Part shown: in pieces, positions 11,376-22,572 of the stretch | Position numbering within the stretch: position 1 is the stretch's first letter | Layout: each line of letters starts with the position of its first letter | From: Saturnia japonica | Lineage: Eukaryota; Arthropoda; Insecta; Lepidoptera; Saturniidae | NCBI GenBank assembly: GCA_033032175.1 | Contig: CM065321.1 | Span: 13,166,501 to 13,230,500, forward strand | Direction: 5' to 3' | Length of the DNA stretch: 64,000 nucleotides | Translations under genes and position numbers: made by a program | The notes under the pieces: model-generated | Told to the model about the DNA's origin: nothing | The model's database searches: none | The model's input: the letters and a program-made list of their open reading frames with translations, nothing else

Positions 11376-11619
11376 AAAAATTTATCCTGACCTCACAACT
11401 CTCATAACTAAAAGACTAACCCACTAAAATTTGTGGGTTAAAATATATACTAAATATTTTAAAGCGATGGTCAATCAAGTATCGTTGAGTCATTTTGGCA
11501 AATTTTGACATCTAAGAGATAGGTTTAAAGAAGGCAAAGCATATAAGAGAAAGATAAATAAGTTCTTTCTAGTGTAGCATAACATGCGCAGCGTTATTGC
11601 GGTTCTAATACAATTTCTC

Positions 11620-11795
11620 GGTCGAGCGACGCCCGCAGTCCCCTAGTCTCAGGACAATTAGTACTGGTGACATTATTTTTTCCCAACCCTAATATACCTT
11701 CGGCTTGCCTATCTCCTGTGTAACGAACATTGAAATTTGTGTAGACCCCTAAGGTACGATGTAACTTGATCTAGGATTTTTTTTAAGTTCTGTGC
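11620..11795 (+). repeat. Interspersed repeat family I, copy 2
   Basis: Diverged copy of 10741-10880, recognised by 'gtgacattatttt', 'ctcctgtgtaacgaacattg' and 'gatctaggattttt'. Confidence 0.45.
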
Positions 11796-11898
11796 ACTGT
11801 ATTTTGTATGGTTAAGGTTAAATAAATTATTTTAAAACCTTTTAAAGTAAATATCGATTAGGTATATTAACAGGATAGGTTATAGGTTAAAATAAGCA

Positions 11899-12084
11899 AT
11901 AATGGTTCAGTTGGTAGTGTTTACGGACTCCGCGTCGATTGACGTGAGTTCGAATCCCTGCAATGAGCCTGAACTCTCGTTGAAGGAAAACAATGGTGAT
12001 GAAACCATAGCACGGTGGTAGTGTTTTTTTCTAATGCCCGCCTGGTTAGCTACCACCCTGAAGTTGAAAATCTGTTACCAAAGT
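11899..12084 (+). repeat. SINE family 1, copy C, cut short by SINE 2
   Basis: A clear A-box 'tggttcagttggtagtg' and B-box 'gagttcgaatccctg', then 'gatgaaaccatagcacggtg' and 'ttagctaccaccctgaagtt'. It breaks off at 'atctgttaccaaagtat', directly against a SINE of another family in the opposite orientation. The expected 3' half is not found on the other side. Confidence 0.75.
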
Positions 12085-12268
12085 ATATTTTAGGTGCCAT
12101 GTAATAGGGGGCAAGCCTATTGCCATTAACTGGGCACAAAGCCAAACTCCAAGCGCTACTGAAAATTTCATAGATAAACCCAATAGTACTTTGATCGACC
12201 TGGGAATCGAACCCAGGACCTCGAGCATAGCAGTCGCGTTTAAGACCAATATACTAATGGGGCAGTTA
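12085..12268 (-). repeat. SINE family 2 (tRNA-derived), minus strand
   Basis: On the plus strand it contains 'gggaatcgaacccaggacct'. Its reverse complement is a well-paired tRNA T-arm, CCTGG-GTTCGATTC-CCAGG. The body 'gccatgtaatagggggcaag' and 'gggcacaaagccaaactcc' recurs at 45595-45782. An intact B-box suggests it is younger than the SINE 1 copy it abuts. Confidence 0.75.
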
Positions 12269-13868
12269 TGTAGCTATGAACTAGCTATAATAAAGCTATT
12301 ATCTCTAAATCAGGCTTTTCTAAACATTTAATATACTTCTTTCTAAATTGTACACGTGCGAAGCTGGTGCGGGTGGCTAGTATAAGTTTATATAACGACT
12401 TCTTCATCGTTTCAAACGTTATCAAAAAAAGAATAGATTATATTATTTAATTTGTTAATTACTCATGTTACCCGAGTACGGTCTCGATTAAATAAAATGT
12501 TATCAGTAAAGATCTGTACTCATACCTTCAGAATGTAACAGTCGACGTATCCCCGGGGTAAGAGACCTAAATTTAATTAATTATTTGACCCAAAGTTACT
12601 CTAGAGGACGGCTTAGAAGACGCATCAAATCTCTATTCAATTATGTTTGCGATGAGTGCTCGAGTACTCTGTATTTCTATATTGAGATTGGATTTCACTG
12701 AAATCCAAGTGATGTATTTGAAAATTAAATGAGATATGTTTAATGTAGTATCGACTTGTTCGTTACAAAACGGTATTTAAACGAGCTTTAAGTAAATATA
12801 ATTATTTCACAGAATAAATCATCAAGTTTTCTTCAAAGTAGACGTAATTGGATAAATGATTGTTTATTGCACTATATCTGATAGTAAGCACAGTACAAGA
12901 CAACCCAAGTCTGGTGAAGCAACCCTTGATGTATTCAATTTTCAACAAAAAATCTAAATCGGTTCATAAACAAAGAAGTTATGGCTGAATTCTAATTAAA
13001 AAGAAATCTAATTAAATTATCTATATCTATAAATATAGTCAAAATGTAACTGATCGATGTCTGTACATAGAAGATATATGAGAAAAACTATTATTGGGGG
13101 CCTTTATCAACGCAGTAGAACCCAAAACAATGATTTGAATTTGTCAGCGACGCGTAGGGCTAAGCGTGATGATAGAAATCATAATAGTAGATATGAGTTG
13201 TAGGGATTAAGAATTTGTATACACGATCGGCGATTTAATGTTTTAAATAGAATGTTGTAACCTGTAGGTATATAAGAATAGTGAATAACTTGTAAAAATG
13301 CTTATAATATCGTAGAAATTGTCTCCTAAAGTATTGAACTTATATCTAATCAATAATCTGTGTTTTATAACAGTTATATGTAATGTTTAATGTCGTATAG
13401 GATAGTTAGCCTACTATGTGTGTTGTATAATATTTGTAACGTTTAATAGTGCGTACATAACGTGTTTTAGGCCGTTTAAGGTTGTAAAGTTTATTGTTTG
13501 ATATTTACGATGTTTATTAACCCTTAATGTTGTATTTAGTGTTTTTATGTAGGTATTTATGTCCGTAATAACATAAGACATATTTCATAGTGATTTAATA
13601 AGTATATTTAGAGATATTAACAATTTATTGAACATTGTATAGAATAATAATAATAACGTAGATAGAGACAGCAATAATGCACCCGCGACGCGCCACCGCG
13701 GTAGCACGCCATGACCATATTTGGTAATACTAGAGTAGTAGAGAGATAGACGCTATCGCTCCGTCCTGCTCCAACGGTGAAATAAAAGTCTAGCCGTCGC
13801 GGCCTACTGGCACACCCAGGTGCCACAAACTGAAGACTCAAGACTCAAGAATCAAGACTGGAAGAAAC
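12269..13868. other. No gene recognised
   Basis: AT-rich sequence. Near 12345-12385, 'cacgtgcgaagctggtgcgg' resembles the end of family F copies (41130 and 59085). The open minus frame at 13617-13841 has no recognisable motif. Confidence 0.45.
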
Positions 13869-13910
13869 AGTACTAAGAAGATAGTACTAAGAAAATAGTA
13901 TTAAGAAGAA
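13869..13910 (+). repeat. 14-bp tandem repeat, three units
   Basis: Three adjacent units (13869-13882, 13883-13896, 13897-13910) of the form agtactaagaagat with few substitutions. Just upstream, 'actcaagactcaagaatcaa' is a separate short run of near-8-bp repeats. Confidence 0.8.
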
Positions 13911-13959
13911 TTTAATTGTATCTTGAGAGAATACAGCGAAATTTTATTGTGGTATCTGT

Positions 13960-14200
13960 GTGTCATTGTCTTCAAGTGTTCAACCAGCCAGCGACCCAGT
14001 CCTCTCCGCTCCCGTGCTACGTCAGCGCCACGCCTACAAGAAGGCACCTCACTGCGTGTGTACCTTAATGTTTCGTCCTCTTCACGCCTAGTAGTTTCGG
14101 GTGTGAGCAGGGTCGGTAACACGTAGCGAGAGGGGCTCGCACGCACTGGTTTCCAGACAGCTGGTTACCGTAGCGTCTATTCCGCCGTCGGTTACACAGA
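13960..14200. other. GC-rich block without assigned function
   Basis: Markedly higher GC and CpG than the flanks, with open frames on both strands (13923-14126 plus, 13901-14146 minus) but no domain. It is followed by 'gtctgtttgtcag' and 'ctcagaaacggctaaaccg', phrases also seen in family F-like repeats at 41130. It could be part of an unrecognised transposon or a CpG-rich host exon or promoter. Confidence 0.35.
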
Positions 14201-14689
14201 GTTCGAGAATTTTAGAATTAGAATTAGAATTTTTAGAATTTTTGTCTGTTTGTCAGTTTGCCAACGTTTGTGCGCGCTAATCTCAGAAACGGCTAAACCG
14301 CTTTGAAAACGGTTTTTACTAATGTATTGTGGTAAGGTTCACTTAACATTTAGTGTTTGTTTTACTTCAATAAGTTCATAAATAAAAAAATTGTATCAAT
14401 TTAAAAAATCACGTCGAACATTAATTGTTCGATAAAAATGCTATAAAATAGCTTCTTCAGTTGAATTAACTGAATTTTTTGATGTCTGTATATTATGGTT
14501 TGTAAAACGATGATGATTGAAACTTTTCATAAAGTTAAAATGGAGAGTTTCAAGAATTTTAATTTCCAATATAAGTTGACCTCAGATCAAAGTGATAAAT
14601 CATATTAAAAGGGGATCATCATAGGCTGGATGGACAATATGGCCGCGCCGCTGCTAGGGATGACAATTAATTTCGAAAAAGATCAATTC

Positions 14690-14850
14690 GAATCGAACTC
14701 TTATGAATCGATTCACAAAAAAATCGAGGTCTAAGGGATCGATCTCTCAAAAATCGATCTTTTTTCAATTCACTTTCGGATTTGTATTAATAATATAAAA
14801 ATCTCTAAACAAAAAAATTAAAAGGACATTAAAGCAATCGATCTTTTGTC
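14690..14850. other. Cluster of ATCGAT palindromes
   Basis: ATCGAT occurs at 14707, 14738, 14753 and 14837, with near-matches such as 'gatcaattcgaatcga' just upstream. In insects this core is part of the DREF/BEAF-type site TATCGATA, but no full site is present, so a regulatory role is only a guess. Confidence 0.3.
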
Positions 14851-15061
14851 ATTTTTACCTTACTAAAGTATTAGGTTATTACAGAAAAACATAGAAAGGT
14901 TATAGAGAGAGAGAATTTATTGAATTAATTTCAAAAATGTATTGTTATAAACTGTTGTCGTTATTTTGCTGTTGGGTAATAATTTACTGTCAGTATTTTA
15001 ATTGGTAAATGACACCATAGAAAATGACAGCATAAAGAAATGAATGACGATGAAGAGCATG

Positions 15062-15232
15062 GTATATTAATACTTACGAATAAAAGTTTCTTCGTCATGA
15101 AGAAAATTTTATAAAGTTAAGTTTTGCTCATTATAGTATGTTATTTTGGAACATAGTTTAGGAGATAATAAAAATTGAAATAATTTGTACTTGCGACAAG
15201 AACAATAATTATGATAGGCTACACAGATTGTA
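15062..15232 (-). repeat. Family C fragment, minus strand
   Basis: The reverse complement contains 'gtagcctatcataatt', 'cttgtcgcaagtacaaatta', 'ttattatctcctaaactat' and 'ttattcgtaagtattaata', in the same order as 450-595 and 62230-62370. Confidence 0.65.
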
Positions 15233-16189
15233 CATAATATGTATAACAAAGCCGATGAAAAACATATAAGGATGAACAAAGTAATATAAAACAGTTAAAT
15301 CATCACACATATTTGTAAATTAAAACAACCTAACTGATGCCCTAGGATTACCTATACGAAGTGTATATAAATAAGAGAAAGGTAAATAATATTATTATAT
15401 AATATAATGATTGATATAAAAAACAATCACGTTCAGTAAAGTGAACTCCTTCAACTAAGCAGTTCATTTCATCATTCAATAAATATATTCGCACAGATCA
15501 GAGAAGATCAGTTTGAATGGCACGACATCCATTATGAATTGAGGACATATGATGTAATATGACTAAGGAGGACGATTTGATTAAATAATTCATTCAAAAT
15601 GGGTTCACAATATGTAATTAAATTTAAAATAAATTAAAAAAAAATATTCCAAAGTTTTAAGTTTTCACTTCTGTCGGCATATGGCTGCCTATTTCTTATT
15701 ATTTTATTCAAACTCAGTAATAATAATGTAGGTCACACGGTGGTGAGTAAATTATGATTTAATAACAGCGGCCATCATCGAGAGATGAGGATTAATCGAT
15801 CGTTACCGACATGCAAGTGGGTTGTATATATTTCTGTTATTATGGGTCCGTACGTAAAATGAATAAAAAAACGGTTGTACGTCTGTCCCGGATTGAAAGT
15901 TGACATGAATATTGTATACTCTTATTAAAGCAAAAAAAAAAATGTGTCAATCTAGAGATTAACACAGTCAAGAGGAACCTTCGTACTAAAAGTTCCGCTC
16001 ACTGGTCGTTTATTAAAACTTCTAGGGTACTTTCCGTGGACCTAGAGCCTTGATATTTGGCACTAAGGTAGATATTTTGTTTGTTAAAATTATATTTGCT
16101 GTTAATTTTATGAATATGCAAGGGCCTGCAAAATAAAAGATTTTCGCTTTCTCGCTCATCGTAAAAATATCCATTTAAATATATCATTT
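15233..16189. other. No gene recognised
   Basis: AT-rich, with short frames only. Confidence 0.5.
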
Positions 16190-16440
16190 CAAAATCAAAA
16201 TATTTTTTTATTGAATTTAGGCTCTAAGAAGGCACTTATGAATGTCAAAACACCACCACCGGTTCGGAAAACATCCCAGTCATCGAGAAGAACCGACAAG
16301 AAACTCGATCGGGTTTATCAGCATCTTATTTAATTTTTTTAATTAGCTTTTACAATATTACATTTTATACAGTTATTATCATTTTCATTAGATGTACAGA
16401 GAAGGAATCACATCCAGATATCACCAACATTCATTATTAT
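16190..16440 (+). repeat. Family B, longest single-orientation copy
   Basis: Contains the full series 'attgaatttaggctctaaga', 'aggcacttatgaatgtcaaa', 'ccggttcggaaaacatccca', 'catcgagaagaaccgac', 'aagaaactcgatcgggttta' and the right block 'cattagatgtacagagaagg'. No terminal inverted repeat, in contrast to the 4331 copy. Confidence 0.65.
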
Positions 16441-16879
16441 TTAATAATACGAAACCCATAAGGTGCAAGTTGTACTCGTTACATGCCCAATTTTTTTATA
16501 AAACACATGTAGATGTGATTAATACAAGCATTTCCTATCTCGAGGCTTAAATATTTCATGTAATCACTTTTTCTTGCTAGTATTTGTTTTTAGCAGATTT
16601 CGATACGCCAAAGAGATTTTTAATACTAAAAAGAAAACCTTCATCGAAAATACAGAAATTAATACTAAAATGTCCTTTTGGTATGGATATTTTTCACATT
16701 CCCATTAATCATTTTCGAAGCATTTTTTTTTTGTATGATCTATAATATTACTTAGTTATTTATGTATAACATTTTTGAAGTGTGAAATAATATATAGCAT
16801 TAAATTCAAATATTAAAGATTATTTACTTATACTTCTTAACAAAGTACGTTAAGTACTTAAGTAAGTTCTTATCTGTTA

Positions 16880-17121
16880 ACGGCCGCTTTCAATAACAAA
16901 TAGGATATCACTATCCCCGATTAGTACATACTTGTACTAAGTAATAACTATCTTTAACTTAAAATAGGTATCGGCTTCCCACTTATCTATCCAAGCTATA
17001 AGATATTGATATATGTAGATACGAAATACAATCCATAAATAGGTTATTGAAACGAAGTAAGTACAAAAGGATAGATTAACTAACAGAAAAAACAGATAGA
17101 TAGGTTATTGAAAGCGGCCGT
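16880..17121. mobile_element. MITE with 18-bp terminal inverted repeats
   Basis: 'acggccgctttcaataac' (16880-16897) and its exact reverse complement 'gttattgaaagcggccgt' (17104-17121) enclose 206 bp of non-coding AT-rich DNA. TTA lies directly left of the element and again three bases right of it, which would suit a PIF/Harbinger-like TTA target duplication but is not clean. 'taggttattgaaa' is repeated internally near 17040. It encodes no transposase, so a partner element would be needed to move it. Confidence 0.7.
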
Positions 17122-19997
17122 CAGTTAGTAATAGAACAAAAACAATTCAAAAACATTATCACGCGTGCCAACAAAATTATTAAGTTAACGTCCAATGATA
17201 ATAATTGAAATTGATTGTACTGTTTTTTAATTATATAAAAATATTTAAATATATTCAATGTGTATTAAACAAATAATTAAAGAAATGTTTATTTATATAA
17301 AGTATGATTAGTTTAACAAAATTAAAAAACAAAATTTAGTAACATGAATTTAGGATATAATCATTGAGGGCTAACTTCATCATGTCGCGCTTTTCTCAGA
17401 TTATACGAGCACATCTCTCAATTTCTCTCAATTTCGATCTCTCAATCAAACTAAATGCGATAAAAGAAGAATAACTTCAAAAAATAGTGTCTGTGTTTTC
17501 GTATTCTATGCGTTCACGCATCGTTTATCCGACTGAGTTGAAACTTTGTACAGTTTGTTGGCACGTATGGGAAGGTTTCTGACATAGTATCACCAACGTG
17601 TAATAGGTGGCGCGCAAGTCGTTTCAACAAAAGTGTGTACATCATAAAGTTTTAGACTAATATAAAACGGCACTCGAGGAAGGATCTAAGCGATATAATA
17701 TAATTAAGCTTTTCAGTAAGAGCAAATTAAAAAAAAGATACGTTGAAAAAAATAAGGAAGATTTAACACATACGATACGTATTCAAATCAAAATTATATT
17801 CACTTTTCAGTTCAGCGGGATTCAGTTAGTAAGTATATTTTAAAACATTAAACTACACAAAAGACAAATAATAATAATAGTAATAATCAAAAAGATATAA
17901 GTTAACAAAGAGACGGTACAGTCAAAACAGACTAGTAAAATAGAAGTTTTTTTGCTTCTTCTGTCCACAGCGGACTTCAAAATAACAATCGCTGCACCAT
18001 GACACGCGAACAAAAACCTGGTGAAATGTAGTGAAGCGGGCAGGACAAACGGCCGACAGAGTCTGGATTCATGTCACTTGCACAACAACGATGTCTCGAC
18101 GTCAACTATTTATTAGCAGCACTTTTTATATCCATTAACAATAGAACTGTTTGAAAGACATCTGCAGCTGAGCTGTGAACATTTTGTTTTAAATGAAAAT
18201 CTATTCGGCTACTACGTTCGCGTTCGTACAGATTATAAGTTATTAACGGATAATCTGAAAGATAGAAAAATAATACTAATGAAGAATAATACGGAAACTA
18301 ACATGAAATTAAAATACTGTTGAAAAGCGTTTCATCTTGATCATATTAATTCATATTTTATGTATGGCTGTATATCTCAAAGGTGTTTTAAGTGACAATT
18401 CCAAATTTTCTGTTAATACTTCATCAAAATTAATTATTATAATATTATTTTAAAGCATATATTCCCCGCTATTGACATAAAATAGACTTATTAGTTTAGT
18501 ATTTACTCATATAAAATCATTATTTAAGTTACTATTCGGTGTTTGACTGCGATAATTATATGCGAAATATTGCCAGGTCACAGCTAGTGTTTATTCATTG
18601 AATTCATTCATATAGTAAATAATAATTTACATTGTATTATTTCGAAAATTGGTAAAGTGCGAGTCGAAGTTATCTAACTTAAAATATATTTGGGTATGTA
18701 TTTACAAAAAATGGCTTTCTTTCATTCTGTTCGGGGTACTTACCGCGAGCCTGATTCACGCATGGTCAGTTTTATTTAATTATGTATTATTTTAATTTTA
18801 TAGTATTCGTTATAGGTACAGCAAGTTCGCTTGTAGCTTGCTTGTATGTATCTATTAATTACCGTTTTTACGATAGAGCAAAACAAAGAATAGTTTCAAA
18901 ATAAAACACGTTTCTTGTATGATATTGATTCTTGTTATGATCTCTGATATCGTAACACATATTTGTGAAAATTTCAAAATGCAACCTATTACGGTTCAAA
19001 AGATATAAATAAGTCTTATAATTAGTACAGACAACGTGTACTTAAAAGGGGATTTCCTTTTCTATGGTCGGGACTTAAATTTTTTGTAATTATTAAAAAC
19101 TAATGAGTTAAATATGTTGAGAAAGACTTATAAAATACAAGCAGTGTACCCGCGGCTCCACACGCTTTGTTACTACGCAGTAGTTATTTACACACCGTAA
19201 TTTGATTTTATCTCATATTGTTGACAATACATATACCGTATCAATTAAGGAACGGCATATTATTCCCTTGTAAAATTTTTTATCAAAATCAGTTAAGAAT
19301 TAACTATTTTTTTTACTATTTAAAAAAGTAATAATGAAATTTCTTATACCCTATCAATTGACCAATGACATAAACATCCAGTGTACAAAATTTCTTAACA
19401 ATCGGTTAAGCCATTTTTGAGATTAATCCGTACATACAAACAGACAGACAGACAAATAAAAAAATAATAGCATATTGGTGATTGGTATCATTCATATAGT
19501 ATGCCTATCGGGAAATTAAAAAAAAAATTAACTCACAGAATTAACTACAGATTTATTATTACATATTAAATTAACCCTTTACTGGTTCAGCATCCCCTTT
19601 GATTAAAATATCAACGCTGACATTTAACTTTGAAATTATACCGATTTCGAAAAATTCAGTGTCAAAAGAGGAAGCAACGTTAGTGAAAAAAAAATTAACT
19701 CGTGAACAAACGCACGAACTCGCCACACTAATAATATTGTTACGACCTGTAACAACCCGATTGAAAAAATAGAAAATCCTGTTCGCGAAATATCTCGAAG
19801 CAACTACAACCTTCTCAGGACTTCCAAATAATGTTCGCATCGTAAACAACCGCGGCGCATGTTTGTGTAAACATCGCAGTTTACACACACATGTATAAAC
19901 CTTATCGCCTCAATTATGTCATCGAGTAGTCATAGCAACTAAACGTCGAGAAAGTTAGCGATGATTCACGATTTTTCTGCTATTCGTTTAGTGTAGG
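17122..19997. other. No gene recognised; one diverged repeat
   Basis: 2.9 kb of AT-rich sequence. About 19140-19470 looks like a decayed interspersed repeat on the minus strand: its reverse complement runs from 'gtctgtctgtctgtttg' through 'ggcttaaccgattgttaaga' to a 'gtgtggagccgcgggtacac' end, the general form of family F. An open minus frame at 19571-19888 (105 codons) has no recognisable domain. Confidence 0.45.
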
Positions 19998-20036
19998 TAT
20001 TTAAGCGGCTAAGGCGCGCACCGAGGCAGTTCAGTT
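19998..20036 (+). promoter_or_regulatory. Candidate core promoter (TATTTAAG and TCAGTT)
   Basis: 'tatttaag' (19998-20005) lies 35 bp upstream of the A of a TCAGTT initiator (20031-20036). The following 80 bp are A-rich and purine-rich ('acgagcgataaaaggaagcg', 'acagtaaaataaacaacagt'), resembling an insect 5' untranslated leader. Upstream at about 19780 'ttcgcgaaatatctcgaa' is loosely like a heat-shock element, but it is not a regular nGAAn array. No downstream coding exon could be linked with confidence. Confidence 0.3.
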
Positions 20037-20916
20037 TTGAATTACAAAGCGATAACAACGAGCGATAAAAGGAAGCGAAACCACAGTAAAATAAACAACA
20101 GTGTTGTGAGTTCGTGAAATTTGTAACTGTGTGGAATTCGATTATAACTTCTTCACGTCAATCATCGGCATTTTTAATACCCACGGGTGTAACAATATAA
20201 AGCGTTCAACACCTGATTTAAATAGTGTTAAAAAACGCCACAAACAAACAAATTTTTCCCTAAGCAATGTAATGTAACACATTTCGTTGATAAATTATTT
20301 GGCGGGAACGCCTATCACATTCAAGTTTGCAAAATAAATAGCCTATGCCACCACCATTGGGGGAATTATTTACAAGAAGTCTCTCTATACGTTCAATTAA
20401 ACGAGTTGCCTCGTTCAAATGCAATATCGAGTGTTTCATATTAGCGAGAGATTTTTTATGTTAAAGCAGGAACATTTAAATAAAGTTACTATGAGAATAT
20501 TTCTCTAGTATTTAGGTTTTCTCACGGTTTTGAAGTGATTACTTCTTATGGGAGGGTAAACCGCTTCATAACGTAACGTTTTACGGCGCCACTCTGTCTG
20601 GCTTCCCTTCTCTACTCAGTGTTTCTAATATTGATAATTCAAGAATTGTAACTAAGGATAAAATATATATTTTTAATCAATAAAAGATATTATTAATAAA
20701 TAACCTTTCCTCGCATTATCATATTGGTTGCGTGCGGGAGTAGTAATGTTATGCGTAGTGAGTTATTGGGATTGCACCACCTAAAGAGTTTGTTAGTCAC
20801 TAATTATCGCAAGTTTCCAAAGCGTGGTTCCATGTCTCGCTCGATAACGTTTTACCGCTAGCCGCCTAGATGGTGGCACATTACGTCATGTAGTGTATGT
20901 AGTACGTAGAAACTGC

Positions 20917-20984
20917 ATGATCTACGTCACCCCCACCATCACCATCGCCAACACCCGCAGCGCAGTCACTAGCAAGTTCTACAG
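20917..20984 (+). CDS. Possible first coding exon with splice donor
   Basis: An ATG at 20917 opens 22 codons plus two bases. The exon ends in ACAG at 20984, followed by GTAAGTG, a near-perfect eukaryotic splice donor. The exon is GC-rich against very AT-rich flanks and is preceded by two CRE-like TACGTCA cores, 'ttacgtcatg' near 20881 and 'ctacgtcac' near 20922 (the latter inside the exon). The peptide has no recognised motif, and I could not find the next exon. It could equally be a non-coding first exon or chance. Confidence 0.3.
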
Positions 20985-22572
20985 GTAAGTGCACGTTCTT
21001 CTAACTTATTGCCATTTTATTGCTGCTTCCATGTGATCATTCGCCCGCCAGCTCTCCTATGTGTATTTAGTTTCAATCTCTAGTCTAGTTCTAGTATCTC
21101 TTTTAATTTACCGCAATATAGTTTTAGGTATTAAACTTAGGTTTACCGCTTAGGACGGCTATTTACACGACCTCCTGCTACCCCACATATTAATAATATA
21201 CATAAAGTTTAAGTAATAACCTAAGCTTTTCTCAAGTTAAACAATTTCAATACTAAATAGTTGAACTTAGATTAGTTTAAGCTATCACTTCTGTCGAGCG
21301 TCCCGAGACGCACACGTTTTTTTCCTTCGATGTTAGTAACTGGTGCTTTTAAAATTGTAAATGCACGTGAATAAAGACAACAATTGTTGGGCCTGGCATC
21401 GAACAGTGGGCATCAGATTGATTCTCTATCGATTATTATTATACCACCATAGATGACCTGTCGACCATAATTTTTAAATATTAAAAATGCATTTTTAAAG
21501 ATTTTAACTTAATTGTTCTGCATTTTTAACTCACGTTCTTCTTTCAATATTCAATAATTGTTTTGCTGTTTATTTTCCTTGAAGTAGCAAAAGCAATTTC
21601 TTGTGCTAGTTTCTACTGCTCATTCATATAATGTGCGTTTATAAAATGATTTAAAAATACTTAATCCCAGAGCAATTATAAAACTACATATTTGGATTTA
21701 GTAGAAGTGTTTACCTAAATAATGAATTTTCTTATACGGAATTGTCACAAAGAGTTCACAAGCACTCATTTAAACGAGTTCGACTTATGGAGGTTTGTGG
21801 ACATCCCTAACCTAGTGCAGTGGATACCCGCCTCAATTTATTCATGAGATCCCATGTTTTTAAGGCGAAACGTCATTATGATGTTTGATACGTACCACCG
21901 TCCAATAAATTAAAATACGTGGTTATAATTTGATTAGTTGCAATTGATAAAATATTAGAATTCAATTATTGATTTGCTTATCCTATTTATCATTCCATTC
22001 ATTCGTTAATTGTTTATTCATTCGCTCATTTATTCATTAATTTCATACCTTTTAATTCGATTTTAATTTCCTTTGTGCTCCTGTTGTGTTATTTCAGATC
22101 TTTCACTTATTTGTTATTAAATCAAAGTTACTTTAAGCAGTATTCATATCAATATGGTAACATGTAGTTTTGGAGATAACTGCGCATAGTTTTCGAGGTA
22201 AAAAACCAGACCTGTAATTGCAGGAAAGGTTCGATGAATGATCGTTGCCTCATCTGGTATGAAATTTTCTTGTATGGGTTTTATCCTTGATTAGATTCAG
22301 AATAGTCCTGAAATAATGTTAGGTTTAATTAGGTTTAGTTTATTTAATTATGAAATAATGGTGGTTAGCATTTTTTTTAATAGCTACGTAACTTATACAA
22401 GAATTCTGATTTGCAAACAATATATTGAGCAAGAAAAATAAATTTTGTATATTCTGTACAGTACTGGACTTCTCTTGAATATATTGCAAAATCGAACGTT
22501 CATAGTTCATGCGGTAAGAGAGTTTATTACCCACTATCGACTTTAGCAATACGCTTTAAAGGTATTATTATG
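20985..22572. other. No gene recognised
   Basis: AT-rich sequence after the candidate donor; if the donor is real this is intron. No acceptor with a plausible coding exon was identified. Confidence 0.45.

Noticed and set aside
11930..11960. tRNA gene suggested by a good B-box ('gagttcgaatccctg')
   Set aside because: No acceptor-stem pairing; the sequence continues into the shared SINE 1 body, so it is a tRNA-derived SINE head.
12190..12215. tRNA gene on the minus strand with a perfect T-arm
   Set aside because: A cloverleaf cannot be completed and the flanks match SINE family 2 at 45595-45782.
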